From the NCBI GenBank assembly GCA_012729455.1, contig JAAYDC010000006.1, positions 153,782-217,781 on the forward strand: 64,000 bases of DNA, read 5' to 3'. Below the pieces are notes generated by a model that saw only the letters and a list, made by a program, of their open reading frames with translations, was not told the DNA's origin and ran no database searches. Numbering within the stretch: position 1 is the first letter of the stretch; each line of letters opens with the position of its first letter. Positions 32,113 through 41,240 of the stretch are shown one piece after another. The DNA comes from Chloroflexota bacterium (GTDB taxonomy: Bacteria > Chloroflexota > Anaerolineae > UBA1429). Both the position numbers and the translations under genes were made by a program.

Positions 32113-33195
32113 ATGAGCAAGCCATTTTCGGTGCCGGTTAAACCCGATTGGCCCGCCTTTGTGCGCACCATCCTGCGCCAGGGCACCCCAGAGCGCGTCC
32201 ACCACATCGAGCTGTTTCTGGATCCCGAAGTGCAAACCGCCGTCTGTGAGCGCTTTGACCTGGAAGAGGGGCTCGACCGTGCCGATCCCTTTTTCGCCGA
32301 AAAGCGCCAGATCCGCATCCAGCGCTTTCTGGGGTATGACTATGTGCGCGCAGCCATCAGCGGCCTCGACTTTACCTTTGTATGGAACCAGACCCCCGAT
32401 ACAGCCGATCTGGCGCGCGGGGGCGGCCGCAACTATCTTGACGAGCATCGCGGGCCCATTACCAGCTGGGAGGAATACGAGGCCTTTCCATGGCCGGACC
32501 CAAGCTCGATCAATACCACCACACTCGAGTGGTACGAGCGCAATCTGCCGGATGATATGTGCCTGGTGATCAGCGGCGGTTTTGCCCACTTTGCAGAATA
32601 CCTCAACTGGCTGATGGGCTATGAGACTCTCTGTTATGCGCTATACGATGCCCGCGACCTGGTCAGGGAGATCAGCAATCGCCTAGTCGATCTCTATCGC
32701 ACGGTACTCGAGGTGGCACTACAGTTCAAGCGCGTGGGGGTAGTGTGGGGCAGCGATGATATGGGCCACAAGACCGGCACGCTGATCAGCCCTGACGACC
32801 TGCGCGAATTTGTGCTGCCCGGCCACAAGCTGATAGCCGAGATGGCACACGCTGCCGGGCACCCCTACATACTGCACGCCTGCGGCAACCTCAACGAGAT
32901 CATGCCCGACCTGATCGAGGATGTGCGCATCGATGGCAAACACTCGTATGAGGATACTATCGAGGACGTCATCGAGCTGAAAACCGGATATGGCCAGCAG
33001 ATCGCCCTGCTGGGCGGTATCGATGTCGACTTTTTATGCCGCGCCGATGAGGCGGCTATCCACGAACGGGTGCGCCGCACGCTGGATGTGTGCCAGCCCG
33101 GCGGGGGCTACTGCCTGGGGACTGGCAACAGCGTGGCCAACTATATCCCGTTGGATGCCTACCTGGCGATGGTCGACGAAGGACGACGTTACTAG
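32113..33195 (+). CDS. URO-D superfamily protein with a corrinoid-methyltransferase zinc motif
   Basis: A 360-residue TIM-barrel protein of the uroporphyrinogen decarboxylase/MtaA-CmuA superfamily. It lacks the Arg-rich N-terminal signature of true HemE, and no heme genes are near. It keeps the zinc site of methylcobalamin methyltransferases: H255-A-C257-G in YILHACGN, and C334 in GGYCLGTGNS, with GGIDVDFLCRAD between them. That motif predicts zinc-thiolate activation of a methyl acceptor. No corrinoid protein is encoded here. It forms an operon with the acid-sugar dehydratase, so O-demethylation of a methylated sugar is one hypothesis. A second family member (50575) has lost the motif. Confidence 0.75.
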   Translation: MSKPFSVPVKPDWPAFVRTILRQGTPERVHHIELFLDPEVQTAVCERFDLEEGLDRADPFFAEKRQIRIQRFLGYDYVRAAISGLDFTFVWNQTPDTADLARGGGRNYLDEHRGPITSWEEYEAFPWPDPSSINTTTLEWYERNLPDDMCLVISGGFAHFAEYLNWLMGYETLCYALYDARDLVREISNRLVDLYRTVLEVALQFKRVGVVWGSDDMGHKTGTLISPDDLREFVLPGHKLIAEMAHAAGHPYILHACGNLNEIMPDLIEDVRIDGKHSYEDTIEDVIELKTGYGQQIALLGGIDVDFLCRADEAAIHERVRRTLDVCQPGGGYCLGTGNSVANYIPLDAYLAMVDEGRRY

Positions 33196-33207
33196 AACGC
33201 CCAAAAC

Positions 33208-33239
33208 AAAACCAGCCGTCCTCGCGAACGGCTGGTTTT
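33208..33239. terminator. bidirectional intrinsic terminator
   Basis: A perfect stem AAAACCAGCCG / CGGCTGGTTTT with a ten-base loop, A-run on one side and T-run on the other. It serves both the URO-D operon (plus) and the 33249 gene (minus). Confidence 0.85.
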
Positions 33240-33248
33240 AGCTCTACG

Positions 33249-34049
33249 CTACGGCAGCGGCTGTGAGCCCACCCGCGCTACCCATTGCCGTGCCCATTCG
33301 ACGCCAGGGATACCTAGGTCGCAAATGCACGACGCAAGCAGAATCATGCCGTCGGTGACGCCGGCCTTGAGCCACTCTAGACCGGTCTCGAACTGGCGCT
33401 CCAGGGCTGGCTGGGGGATCTCCTGGTTGGTGCCAAAGTCCCACATATAGCAGCCCTGCACGATGCGCTTGCCCGGCGCCAGCTCACGAACGCGCGCCAT
33501 GTTGCGCTCCAAGTCGGCCAATTCGGGGGCTGTCCAGGTCCAGAAGGTCACCACGTCGCACTCTGCCAGGATCGGCGCCACATCCAGATCCAGGTCGTGG
33601 GCATACAGCACTACCCACAGGTCCAACGGCCGGTTGGCGCGATGCAGGGCATCCGCAAAGCCGGCGATCTCCTCGCCGCTATAGCGACTGACGGCGCCCG
33701 ATTCGTTGGGCTTGTGGAAAAAGTCGTCCATGATGGCGCCCGCCAAAGGGGGTATGTCGGGCACGAGCGCGACCACTTCGTCCAAATCGGTCTGCTGGTC
33801 GTTGCGCTTGGATGACGAATCCCCTACGATTGACCAAACCAGCTTATCGAGGTGCTTGAGCTCCTGAGCATGCGGCAGGAGCGGCGGCTCGGGTTTGCCA
33901 CCAAAGGCCACCAAGATGACGTTACGCAGCCCCATATAGGCAGCAGCAGCAGCCACGGAGATGGCAGAGTTGCCGCCCAGGTTCCAGATGCCGGTATAGC
34001 TGCCGGCCGGATGGCCCCACAGCCACAGTTTGTCGCTTACTGTTGGCAT
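33249..34049 (-). CDS. orphan protein of a sugar-gene operon, possible TIM barrel
   Basis: 266 residues from ATG 34049 (AGGAG upstream); the longer frame runs into the preceding gene. No signal peptide is present, and I do not recognise the family. Visible traits are LWGHPAGSYTGIWNLGGNSA near the start, then alternating strand/helix patterns with acidic strand ends (AIMDDFFHKP, WVVLYAHDLDLDVAPIL, VVTFWTWTAPELADLE) and GKRIVQGCYMWDFGTNQEIP. The pattern suits a barrel hydrolase or isomerase. It follows the Gfo/Idh/MocA gene by eight bases, so it probably acts on the same sugar. Confidence 0.6.
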   Translation of the reverse strand: MPTVSDKLWLWGHPAGSYTGIWNLGGNSAISVAAAAAYMGLRNVILVAFGGKPEPPLLPHAQELKHLDKLVWSIVGDSSSKRNDQQTDLDEVVALVPDIPPLAGAIMDDFFHKPNESGAVSRYSGEEIAGFADALHRANRPLDLWVVLYAHDLDLDVAPILAECDVVTFWTWTAPELADLERNMARVRELAPGKRIVQGCYMWDFGTNQEIPQPALERQFETGLEWLKAGVTDGMILLASCICDLGIPGVEWARQWVARVGSQPLP

Positions 34050-34057
34050 ATGCTCTC

Positions 34058-35221
34058 CTAAAGGCTGATGACGCGGTTGGTCTCGGCAGAGGTGACGATC
34101 GCGTCCACCACCACCGTCTGACGCATGCCGTCTTCTTGGTTGGGCAGCGGCCCCAGGCCCTGCCAGGTGCTGGGCATAAGGGTATCCTGGAGGATGGCGT
34201 CGATGAACAGCCCGTCGAGTGCCATCCATTCACTATAACCCAAGCCGTCGAACTCGAGGGCCGGCAGCAGCATGCTGGTGCCGGCTTTCAGAGCGCCGGC
34301 TGCAGGATCCATCCACTGCATGCGCGCTGTCACGTTGGCTCCCAGCTTAGCCAGTTCCTGCTGATGGGTGAGTAGTTCGGCTGCCGGCAGATCCTTGTGC
34401 AGGTTAGCGCGCCAGCCCGGCGTGCAGTTAAAAGCGCCGCGCTTGTTATAGATCAGGGTGCCGTCAGAGCCTGAAAAACACATGTAAAATTCGACCAGGT
34501 CATCGATGTGCTTGATCCACTCAGCCTTGACGCGCACTTTTAGGCCGTTATCAAAGGTTAAATAGGCGTCATAGAGGTCGGGGGTATAGCCCAGCACCTG
34601 CTGCTGCTTGATGGCATACACCTCGCGTACTTCGGCGGGGGTGAAATAAAAACGCAGCAGGTCAACCACGTGGCTCAACAAAAAGTAGGCCGTCGACGAG
34701 CCGGCTGCCCACTCGCGCGTGCGCGCGCCCCACATCTTGGTCGGCACTGAGATGTTGTCATCCAGCCTGGATTCACCATAGACCACCTGCCCCAGCAGGC
34801 CCGACTGGATGGTATAACGCGTGGCGATATCCAGCGGTGAAGTGCGGTTGGCAAAGTTGATGAAAAAACGCGCGCGCTGGCGCTGAATAGCCTCGTAGAG
34901 CGCCTCGGCATCCGCCATGGTGGTGGCAAAGGGCTTTTCCTGCAGGATATTGGGCACCCTCGCCGCGAGACATGCGAGCGTGGGGGCAGCGTGCAAGGGA
35001 TCCGGAGTAGCGACCACCGCCAGATCGAGCTTGTGTTCGGCCAGCATCGCCTCATAGCTGGTATAGGCCTGGCAGCCAATGCGTTTAGCGGCCTGTTCGG
35101 CAGCTTCGCTGCGCAGGTCGGCCACCGCCACCACCTCGACCTCGGGGCGCTTGGCCAGATAGTCGGCATGTTCGTTTCCCAGAATCCCTAACCCGATGAT
35201 ACCCGTCTTGAGCTTGCTCAT
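34058..35221 (-). CDS. Gfo/Idh/MocA-family NAD(P)-dependent sugar oxidoreductase
   Basis: 387 residues from ATG 35221 (AGGAGG upstream). The Rossmann start is KTGIIGLGILGNEHADYLAK. The family's EKP catalytic motif is present in NILQEKPFATTMADAEALYE, and VVATPDPLHAAPTL fits the cofactor-binding beta-alpha unit. The C-terminal half has the usual beta-sheet substrate domain (WAAGSSTAYFLLSHVVDLLR). Members oxidise or epimerise sugars, inositols or glycosides; substrate unknown. It heads a two-gene operon with the 33249 protein and is divergent from the GH42-like gene. Confidence 0.87.
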   Translation of the reverse strand: MSKLKTGIIGLGILGNEHADYLAKRPEVEVVAVADLRSEAAEQAAKRIGCQAYTSYEAMLAEHKLDLAVVATPDPLHAAPTLACLAARVPNILQEKPFATTMADAEALYEAIQRQRARFFINFANRTSPLDIATRYTIQSGLLGQVVYGESRLDDNISVPTKMWGARTREWAAGSSTAYFLLSHVVDLLRFYFTPAEVREVYAIKQQQVLGYTPDLYDAYLTFDNGLKVRVKAEWIKHIDDLVEFYMCFSGSDGTLIYNKRGAFNCTPGWRANLHKDLPAAELLTHQQELAKLGANVTARMQWMDPAAGALKAGTSMLLPALEFDGLGYSEWMALDGLFIDAILQDTLMPSTWQGLGPLPNQEDGMRQTVVVDAIVTSAETNRVISL

Positions 35222-35248
35222 GACGCCTCCTGTTGTGCTCCTGGAGGT

Positions 35249-35276
35249 ATCATATCGCCGTTGGGGCATTTGTCCA
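35249..35276 (-). promoter_or_regulatory. promoter of the Gfo/Idh/MocA operon
   Basis: On the minus strand, TGGACA (35276-35271), a 16-base spacer and TATGAT (35254-35249). The -10 box lies within one copy of a short direct repeat, AT(C/G)ATATCGCC, shared with the divergent promoter. Confidence 0.45.
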
Positions 35277-35288
35277 GTGCTGCGGACG

Positions 35289-35317
35289 TTGACTCACACG
35301 CGGCAATCGGCTATGAT
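35289..35317 (+). promoter_or_regulatory. promoter of the GH42-like operon
   Basis: TTGACT (35289-35294), a 17-base spacer and TATGAT (35312-35317), 28 bases before ATG 35345. Confidence 0.65.
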
Positions 35318-35344
35318 ATCGCCACTATCCACAGGAGCTGGACG

Positions 35345-37489
35345 ATGACAACCCACGCACAGCGCGTCCACGCACAATTGGCCATGCATGGCGGCGTCCC
35401 GACTATCCATTTCGACGGTCAGCCTGACCCGGGCTTGGCGTTTATGACTTATTGGCCGCGCAGCCAGCAGATGCGCGAGTTTGCCGAGGCAGGCGTGCAC
35501 CTCTATTCGGCGCCCAGCACCTCCTGCCAGCACCTTTGGGAACCAATGGCTCCCCAGGTATGGCTGGGGCCTGATAACTATGAATACACGCATGTCGACC
35601 GCCTGATGGAGCAGATCGTGGCGGCCGATCCAAAGGCGCGCATTTTCCCGCGCATCTACCTCAACTCGCCGCGCTGGTGGGATATGCGCCACCCCGACCA
35701 GCTGGTGCTGGTGGATGACGGCCAGGGCGTACCGGTGCCTTATTACGAGCGCAACCAAAAGCGCGTGCCCAGCTGGGCCTCTGAAGTGTGGCGCCAGGAT
35801 ACCGCCGAGACGCTGCGCTCCTATATCCGCCACATCCAGGCAGCCCCTTATGCCGAGCATGTCATCGGCTACCACCTGGCCAGCGGCACCACCGAGGAAT
35901 GGATGTACTGGGGCGCTAACGACGGCATGTATGCCGATTTCTCCAGCCCGAGCCTGGTGCGCTTCAAGGATTGGCTGCGTGAGAAATACGGCAACGACAC
36001 GGCGCGCCTGCGGGAGGCCTGGGCTGACCCAAAGATCGATTTCGAGCGCGTCACTATCCCCACCAAGGCCGAGCGCCTACACACCTCAAGAGGCTTCCTG
36101 CGCGACCCGCAGCGCGAGATGTGCGTGATCGATTACCTCTTGTATCATTCGTGGATGACAGCCGACACGATCTGCGGCCTAGCCAAGGTGATTACCGAGA
36201 CCACCGAACGGAGCGCCTTGTGCGGCGTCTTTTATGGTTACCTGATGCAGCTGGCAGCGCGCGATTTTCGCTGGCAGAACTGCGGGCATCTGGGGCTCAA
36301 GCAGATCCTGGCGTCGCCCGATATCGACTTTGTCTGCAGCCCCAGCAACTATTCGGCGCGCAACCTGGGCGCGGGCGGCTATAGCATGTTCATGTCGCTG
36401 ACCGATTCGATCAAGCTGCACGGCAAAACCTGGTTCGACGAAAACGACTATCGCACCTGTGTGGCCACTGCCCACGGCTGGGGCAAGACCTATACCATGG
36501 CCGATACCATCGCCGTGCAGCGCCGCGAGCTGGCCAATGTGCTCGCCAACGGGGTGTGCATGTGGTGGTTCAACCTCACTACCGAGCCCTGGTTCAGCGA
36601 CCCCGAGCTACTGGGCGAGATCGCGCATCACCGGCGCATCGGCCAGGCCAGCCTGAGCTGGGACCGCCGCTCGGTCGCCCAAATCGGCGTGCTCTATGAT
36701 GAAGACGCTGTAACCTATGCTCAGGTGGATAGCGAACTGCCTGAGCAGCTGGTGATCCGCCAGATGCCCGAGCTGGGGCGCAGCGGTGCGCCGTACGCAC
36801 TCTACCACATCGATGACCTTGAGCTGCTCAGCGGCGACGAGTGCAAGGTATGGTTTATGTTAACAAGCTTTGCCACGACGGCGCGCAAACGCGAGCTGAT
36901 CCGCGCCAAACTGCAGCGTGCAGGCAACACGCTGGTATGGATCTATGCACCGGGGGTGATCGCCGATGAGCGCTACTCGCTGGAGGCCTCCGCCGAGCTG
37001 ACGGGCATCCGCCTGGCCAGCATTGAGGAGGCCATGCCGATCGAGGTCATTCCGGACACCGGCAGCCCGCTGGCTTTCGCGCGCTATGGCGTACAAAAAC
37101 CGATCGGCCCTGTGTTCTATGCCGACGAGCCGGCCGCCGAAACCTGGGGCGAACTGGCTGGCCTCGGAAAACCAGGCCTTGTGGTGCGCCAAATGACAGG
37201 CTGGTGTTCGGTCTACTCCGCTGCCCCCTGTCTGCCCAGCGACCTGCTGCGCGAACTAGCCAAACGTGCTGGCGTACACATCTATAACGACGCCGGCGAT
37301 GTGGTGTATGCCAACCGCTCGTTCATCGGGGTGAGCGCTGACTATAGCGGCACGCGCACCATCCGCCTGCCGCAGCGCGCCGATGTGACCGACCTGCTGA
37401 CGGATAAGGTGATCGCTCGCGCTGCGGAAGCGTTCGAGGTTCACCTGGAGGGAAAACAGACCGGCCTTTATCACCTGAGCTGGGTTTGA
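35345..37489 (+). CDS. GH42-like (clan GH-A) glycoside hydrolase
   Basis: 714 residues from ATG 35345 (AGGAG upstream), no signal peptide. The N-terminal barrel includes IFPRIYLNSPRWWDMRHPDQ, YHLASGTTEEWMYWGANDG (acidic pair E184-E185 at the expected acid/base position), FKDWLREKYGNDTARLREAW (a segment typical of GH42) and KTWFDENDYRT (candidate nucleophile). A trimerisation-like alpha/beta domain (about 440-610) and a small C-terminal beta domain follow, as in GH42 beta-galactosidases. The usual N-E-x-G acid/base context is replaced, so the sugar specificity may differ. It is followed 11 bases later by the GH99-like gene. Confidence 0.75.
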   Translation: MTTHAQRVHAQLAMHGGVPTIHFDGQPDPGLAFMTYWPRSQQMREFAEAGVHLYSAPSTSCQHLWEPMAPQVWLGPDNYEYTHVDRLMEQIVAADPKARIFPRIYLNSPRWWDMRHPDQLVLVDDGQGVPVPYYERNQKRVPSWASEVWRQDTAETLRSYIRHIQAAPYAEHVIGYHLASGTTEEWMYWGANDGMYADFSSPSLVRFKDWLREKYGNDTARLREAWADPKIDFERVTIPTKAERLHTSRGFLRDPQREMCVIDYLLYHSWMTADTICGLAKVITETTERSALCGVFYGYLMQLAARDFRWQNCGHLGLKQILASPDIDFVCSPSNYSARNLGAGGYSMFMSLTDSIKLHGKTWFDENDYRTCVATAHGWGKTYTMADTIAVQRRELANVLANGVCMWWFNLTTEPWFSDPELLGEIAHHRRIGQASLSWDRRSVAQIGVLYDEDAVTYAQVDSELPEQLVIRQMPELGRSGAPYALYHIDDLELLSGDECKVWFMLTSFATTARKRELIRAKLQRAGNTLVWIYAPGVIADERYSLEASAELTGIRLASIEEAMPIEVIPDTGSPLAFARYGVQKPIGPVFYADEPAAETWGELAGLGKPGLVVRQMTGWCSVYSAAPCLPSDLLRELAKRAGVHIYNDAGDVVYANRSFIGVSADYSGTRTIRLPQRADVTDLLTDKVIARAAEAFEVHLEGKQTGLYHLSWV

Positions 37490-37500
37490 GGAGGGCTATC

Positions 37501-38484
37501 ATGCAGCGCGCCGACCCATCTATCCTGACGAACGGCAATCGCCCCGCCACCACCGACGTGGGCACCTGGTATTGCACCTATTACGACGATAACTGGGATA
37601 ACGTAGGCGGTATGGGCTACGTGCCCACCTACTACCGCCCGCTGTGCTCGGATACGCCCGACGATTACCGCACCTATCGCGCCGACGATGCAGCGGTAAT
37701 CGACTATCATCTCGCCCAGCTAGCCGCAGCACAAATCGATTTCATCCTCTTTGAGGTAACCCCGGGTGGGTTGGGCGGCTACCGTCTGACAATGCAGCCC
37801 TTTGTCGACAAGGCGCGCGCGGTGTGCGAGCGTCTGGCGCTCTGGAACGCTGGCAACCCCTGGAAGATCCGCTACGCCATCGCCGCCGGCGCGCACTATG
37901 GCGTTTACCAATCCGACCCGGTGGGCTTGTGCATGGAGCGCGAGGCTCAGGAAGTCTGGGAGACCTTTGTCACCAATCCGGCCTATGGCGGGGAGGATAC
38001 CTGCTACCAGCTCAACGGCAAGCCGCTGCTGGTCTACTGGGGCGACCCGGAGGCGAACCCGCGTCATTGGGCAGCTTATGAGGGCGATAAAACCTATGGC
38101 GAGCGCTTTAGCATACGCTATGCCAGTGACGTACGCGCCGGCACCTATGGCTGGAACATTTACGCCAGCGGCACGGTGCTGCACCCCGAGGTGGAGGTGG
38201 TCTCGCCGGGTTGGGGCCACTATACGCGCGCCGAACCGCCCTATGTCGAACGCCAGGCAGGCCGCTTTTACCAGCGCTGCTGGGATACCGTGCTGGGCAA
38301 CTCGCTTCCGGCGATTGTGATGGTGGTGACCTTTAACGACTATCTCGAGAACACCGCTGTGTGGACAGCTGACACGTCCGCAGTGACCGACGCTGACCGC
38401 TGGCTCAACCCTGCCGGCGAGCTCGACCCGGCGCTCTACTGGCGCCTGACAGTCGACAACATCCGGCGATTACGCAAGGGCTGA
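37501..38484 (+). CDS. GH99/GH71-like endo-acting TIM-barrel protein
   Basis: 327 residues from ATG 37501 (GAGGAGG upstream), no signal peptide. The start (DVGTWYCTYYDDNW, then YRTYRADDAAVIDYHLAQLA and QIDFILFEVTPGG) resembles the opening of GH99/GH71 endo-glycosidase barrels, where the protein is seen as a wandering Y/W-rich strand followed by an acidic strand end. PLLVYWGDPEANP, YGWNIYASGTVLHPEVEVVS and VMVVTFNDYLENTAVW supply further barrel strands; N-D-Y-x-E is the region of the family's catalytic acid. Family members cut internal alpha-mannosidic or alpha-1,3-glucan linkages; activity here is unproven. Confidence 0.55.
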   Translation: MQRADPSILTNGNRPATTDVGTWYCTYYDDNWDNVGGMGYVPTYYRPLCSDTPDDYRTYRADDAAVIDYHLAQLAAAQIDFILFEVTPGGLGGYRLTMQPFVDKARAVCERLALWNAGNPWKIRYAIAAGAHYGVYQSDPVGLCMEREAQEVWETFVTNPAYGGEDTCYQLNGKPLLVYWGDPEANPRHWAAYEGDKTYGERFSIRYASDVRAGTYGWNIYASGTVLHPEVEVVSPGWGHYTRAEPPYVERQAGRFYQRCWDTVLGNSLPAIVMVVTFNDYLENTAVWTADTSAVTDADRWLNPAGELDPALYWRLTVDNIRRLRKG

Positions 38485-38528
38485 ACAAATCCTGTACAAT
38501 CACATCATCGAATCAGGAAATACACGTA

Positions 38529-40334
38529 ATGGCACTAGTACCGCGCAGCGAAATCGATCCGGCAGATCGCTGGAACCTCTCGGTTTTTTACTCATCGGAT
38601 GCCGCCTGGGAGACAGACCTGCAGGCCGCAGCCGGCTGGCCCGACAAAATAGCCGCTTTCCAGGGGCGCCTGGGTGAGAGCGCTGAGGTGCTGGCCGATG
38701 CCATCGAGACCTATATGGCTGCCAACCGTGCACTCGAAAAGATCTATGTCTATTCGCATCTGCGCCATGACGAGGACCAGGGCAACAGCACCTGCCAAGC
38801 TATGCAGGAGCGTGCGCGCTCCAGCTATATTCGTCTGATGGCCGCGAGCGCCTACCTGGCCCCCGAGTTATTGACAATCCCGGACGAGACCATGCAAGGC
38901 TGGATGAGCCACGCGCGTCTGGTTCCCTACCGCATCTGGCTGGAGGAGCAGCTGCGCGGAAAGCCCTACACCCTCTCGCAACCCGAAGAGCGCATCCTGG
39001 CGATGCTGGCAGAGCCGTTGGGGGCGCTTTCGAACATCTACTCGGTGCTCAAGAACGTTGATCTGGCAGCCCGTCTGCCCGAAGTGAACATCGAGGGGCA
39101 AGAACCGGTCCAGCTCACACATGCCACCTTTGTCAAAGCCCTCGAAAACAAGGATCGTGCTGTGCGCCGCGCCGCCTTTGACGGCTATTACCGCGAATAC
39201 CGCGGCAACCGCGCCACCATCGCCGCCACTCTGGAGGGCGCTGTCAAATCACACACTGTACTGGCGCAGCTGCGCGGTTTTGGGTCGGCACTCGAGGCGG
39301 CGCTGTTTAATGATAATGTCCAGCCGGCGGTCTACAACAGCCTGATCGAGGCGGTGCATAACGCTCTGCCGGCTTTTTACCGCTATATTGAAGTGCGCAA
39401 AAAGCTGCTCGGGCTCGACCCGCTGCACCTATACGATGCCTATGTACCGGCGGTAGATTCTGTCGATCTGAATTACAGCTATGACGAGGCAGTCGAGCTC
39501 GTGCTCAAGGCTCTGGCGCCTTTGGGCGCGGAATACACCGACCAGGCACGCAAGGGGCTGCTGGGCGGCTGGGTCGACCGCTATGAGAACGCCGGCAAGC
39601 GCTCGGGGGCTTATTCATCGGGGTGCTATGACTCGTGGCCCTATATCCTGATGAACTATACCGGCACGCTTAATTCGGTCTCGACCCTGGCACACGAGCT
39701 GGGGCACTCGATGCACACCTACCTCTCGCATAACGCCCAGCCCTATCAGACGGCCGACTATCGCATTCTGGTAGCTGAGGTGGCTTCGACCACCAACGAA
39801 AACCTGCTGACCCATTACCTGCTCGAGCAAAACAGCGACAAGGCGGTGAAAGCATATCTGATCGACCGCCAACTCGATACCCTGCGCGGCACCCTGTATC
39901 GCCAGACCATGTTTTCCGAGTTCGAAAAACTGATCCACGAGCAGGCCGAGGCGGGCCAGCCGCTCACCGTTGATTCGCTGGACGAGACTTATTACAACCT
40001 GGTCAAACTCTACTTTGGCCCTGGGGTGGCTTTTGACGAAGAAGATGCGCCGATCGCCTGGGAATGGGCCAGGGTCGACCACTTTTTCTACAACTTTTAT
40101 GTCTACAAGTATGCCGCTGGCATCGCCAGCGCCATAGCCATCTCGGGCGGGTTGTTGGCAAACGAGCCGCACACTGCAGAGCGCTATTTTGCCTTTTTGC
40201 GCAGCGGCAGCAGCAAATACCCGCTCGAGCTACTCAAAGACGCCGGGGTCGACCTCACCACCCCAGAGCCCGTGGCGGAAGCCCTAAGCGAGTTCGACCG
40301 CCTGACCAGCGAGCTGGAGCGCCTGCTCGCCTGA
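38529..40334 (+). CDS. pepF: oligoendopeptidase F (M3B metallopeptidase)
   Basis: A 601-residue cytosolic zinc peptidase with the full H389-E-L-G-H393 motif in STLAHELGHSMHTYLS and the later third-ligand Glu in VAEVASTTNENLL. The N-terminal helical half (LEKIYVYSHLRHDEDQGNST) and C-terminal FDEEDAPIAWEWARVDHFFY are standard for PepF, which degrades peptides of about 7-17 residues. Length is normal. It follows the sugar operon by about 45 bases, with a TACAAT -10-like element at 38495. It ends at the bidirectional hairpin at 40346-40375, separate from the M55 gene beyond. Confidence 0.93.
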   Translation: MALVPRSEIDPADRWNLSVFYSSDAAWETDLQAAAGWPDKIAAFQGRLGESAEVLADAIETYMAANRALEKIYVYSHLRHDEDQGNSTCQAMQERARSSYIRLMAASAYLAPELLTIPDETMQGWMSHARLVPYRIWLEEQLRGKPYTLSQPEERILAMLAEPLGALSNIYSVLKNVDLAARLPEVNIEGQEPVQLTHATFVKALENKDRAVRRAAFDGYYREYRGNRATIAATLEGAVKSHTVLAQLRGFGSALEAALFNDNVQPAVYNSLIEAVHNALPAFYRYIEVRKKLLGLDPLHLYDAYVPAVDSVDLNYSYDEAVELVLKALAPLGAEYTDQARKGLLGGWVDRYENAGKRSGAYSSGCYDSWPYILMNYTGTLNSVSTLAHELGHSMHTYLSHNAQPYQTADYRILVAEVASTTNENLLTHYLLEQNSDKAVKAYLIDRQLDTLRGTLYRQTMFSEFEKLIHEQAEAGQPLTVDSLDETYYNLVKLYFGPGVAFDEEDAPIAWEWARVDHFFYNFYVYKYAAGIASAIAISGGLLANEPHTAERYFAFLRSGSSKYPLELLKDAGVDLTTPEPVAEALSEFDRLTSELERLLA

Positions 40335-40345
40335 GCTTTCTATAT

Positions 40346-40375
40346 AAAGAGGCCGGCATAACAGCCGGCCTCTTT
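40346..40375. terminator. bidirectional intrinsic terminator
   Basis: A perfect stem AAAGAGGCCGGC / GCCGGCCTCTTT with an ATAACA loop between convergent pepF and the M55 peptidase gene, with flanking T/A runs. Confidence 0.88.
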
Positions 40376-40388
40376 GCTTTTAGTGCTC

Positions 40389-41240
40389 TCAGGGCTGGTA
40401 GGGTTCGGGGCGCCAGGCAGCGTTCATCACCCCGATCACGCTGGTAGCGTGCCGGGCGATGTCGATACGGTACGGGTCGCCGGGCTTGTCGGGGCGAAAG
40501 CGCGTGACACGCTCATAAGGCGGCTGCAGGGTTGCCAACCCCCAGCCCTGCGGCTGGGCCTTGAGCTTGGTCAGGGCAGCCCGCGCGCCCTCATAGATCA
40601 TCTCGCGCGCCTTTTCGGGCTGGCGATGGATGGCCGAGAGGTTGGCGCGCATGTACTGCTCGGTAGTCAGCAGGGCGCCGTGATCGGGGTTGAGGCCGTG
40701 TTTGACAGCGGTAGTGATGATGCCGGGGATGAGCGCCTGCGCCTCGCGCACCAGCGCCATATCCCCCGAGGCATAAATGCACGGCACGCCCAGCTCTCCG
40801 GCACACAGCGCCATTTCACCCAGCTCGCCGATGCTGACGTTGTTGATGGTTTGGTCGAGGTAGTTGAACCATTGGGTATGCGCCAGATGGGCCAGCTGTG
40901 TGCCGGCTTTGGCGTGCTGGCCGATCCAGATGACCGCGCTAAAGCTCCGATCCAGGCCGCCGGGCCAGCCGCCTACCGAGCTGCGCAGCAGCCAGGCGCG
41001 CCGATCCAGCAGCGCCGGGTTGATGCCGCCAGCACCATGGCCGTCCGAGACGACCACCTCATCCGCGCCAGCCTCGAACAAGCCATCGATGGCGGCATTG
41101 ACCTCGCGCGTCAAAAAGGCGCGCCCCAGATCATAGTAGCGTCCGCGGTATTGGCCGCCAGCCGGCTGACACCAGTCGTCATGGTCGAGGATGCCGGCCA
41201 CGCCCTCCATGTCGGTCTCTATAAACACCTTAATGCTCAT
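40389..41240 (-). CDS. M55-family D-aminopeptidase (DppA-like)
   Basis: A 283-residue soluble zinc peptidase. The family's metal-ligand start is VFIETDMEGVAGI (D10, E12). SDGHGAGG and IWIGQHAKAGTQLAHLAHT supply further ligands. DppA forms decameric shells that release D-amino acids from peptides such as D-Ala-D-Ala. Its ATG overlaps the stop of the CHAT gene upstream by four bases, so it is the second gene of that operon. Coupling of a D-amino-acid peptidase to a CHAT protease is unusual. Cell-wall fragment processing or self-directed toxicity are both possible, and neither is shown. Confidence 0.88.
   Translation of the reverse strand: MSIKVFIETDMEGVAGILDHDDWCQPAGGQYRGRYYDLGRAFLTREVNAAIDGLFEAGADEVVVSDGHGAGGINPALLDRRAWLLRSSVGGWPGGLDRSFSAVIWIGQHAKAGTQLAHLAHTQWFNYLDQTINNVSIGELGEMALCAGELGVPCIYASGDMALVREAQALIPGIITTAVKHGLNPDHGALLTTEQYMRANLSAIHRQPEKAREMIYEGARAALTKLKAQPQGWGLATLQPPYERVTRFRPDKPGDPYRIDIARHATSVIGVMNAAWRPEPYQP

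Noticed and set aside
32113-33195. hemE (uroporphyrinogen decarboxylase) call
   Set aside because: It has the H-x-C...C zinc motif of corrinoid methyltransferases, no HemE signature and no heme-gene neighbours.
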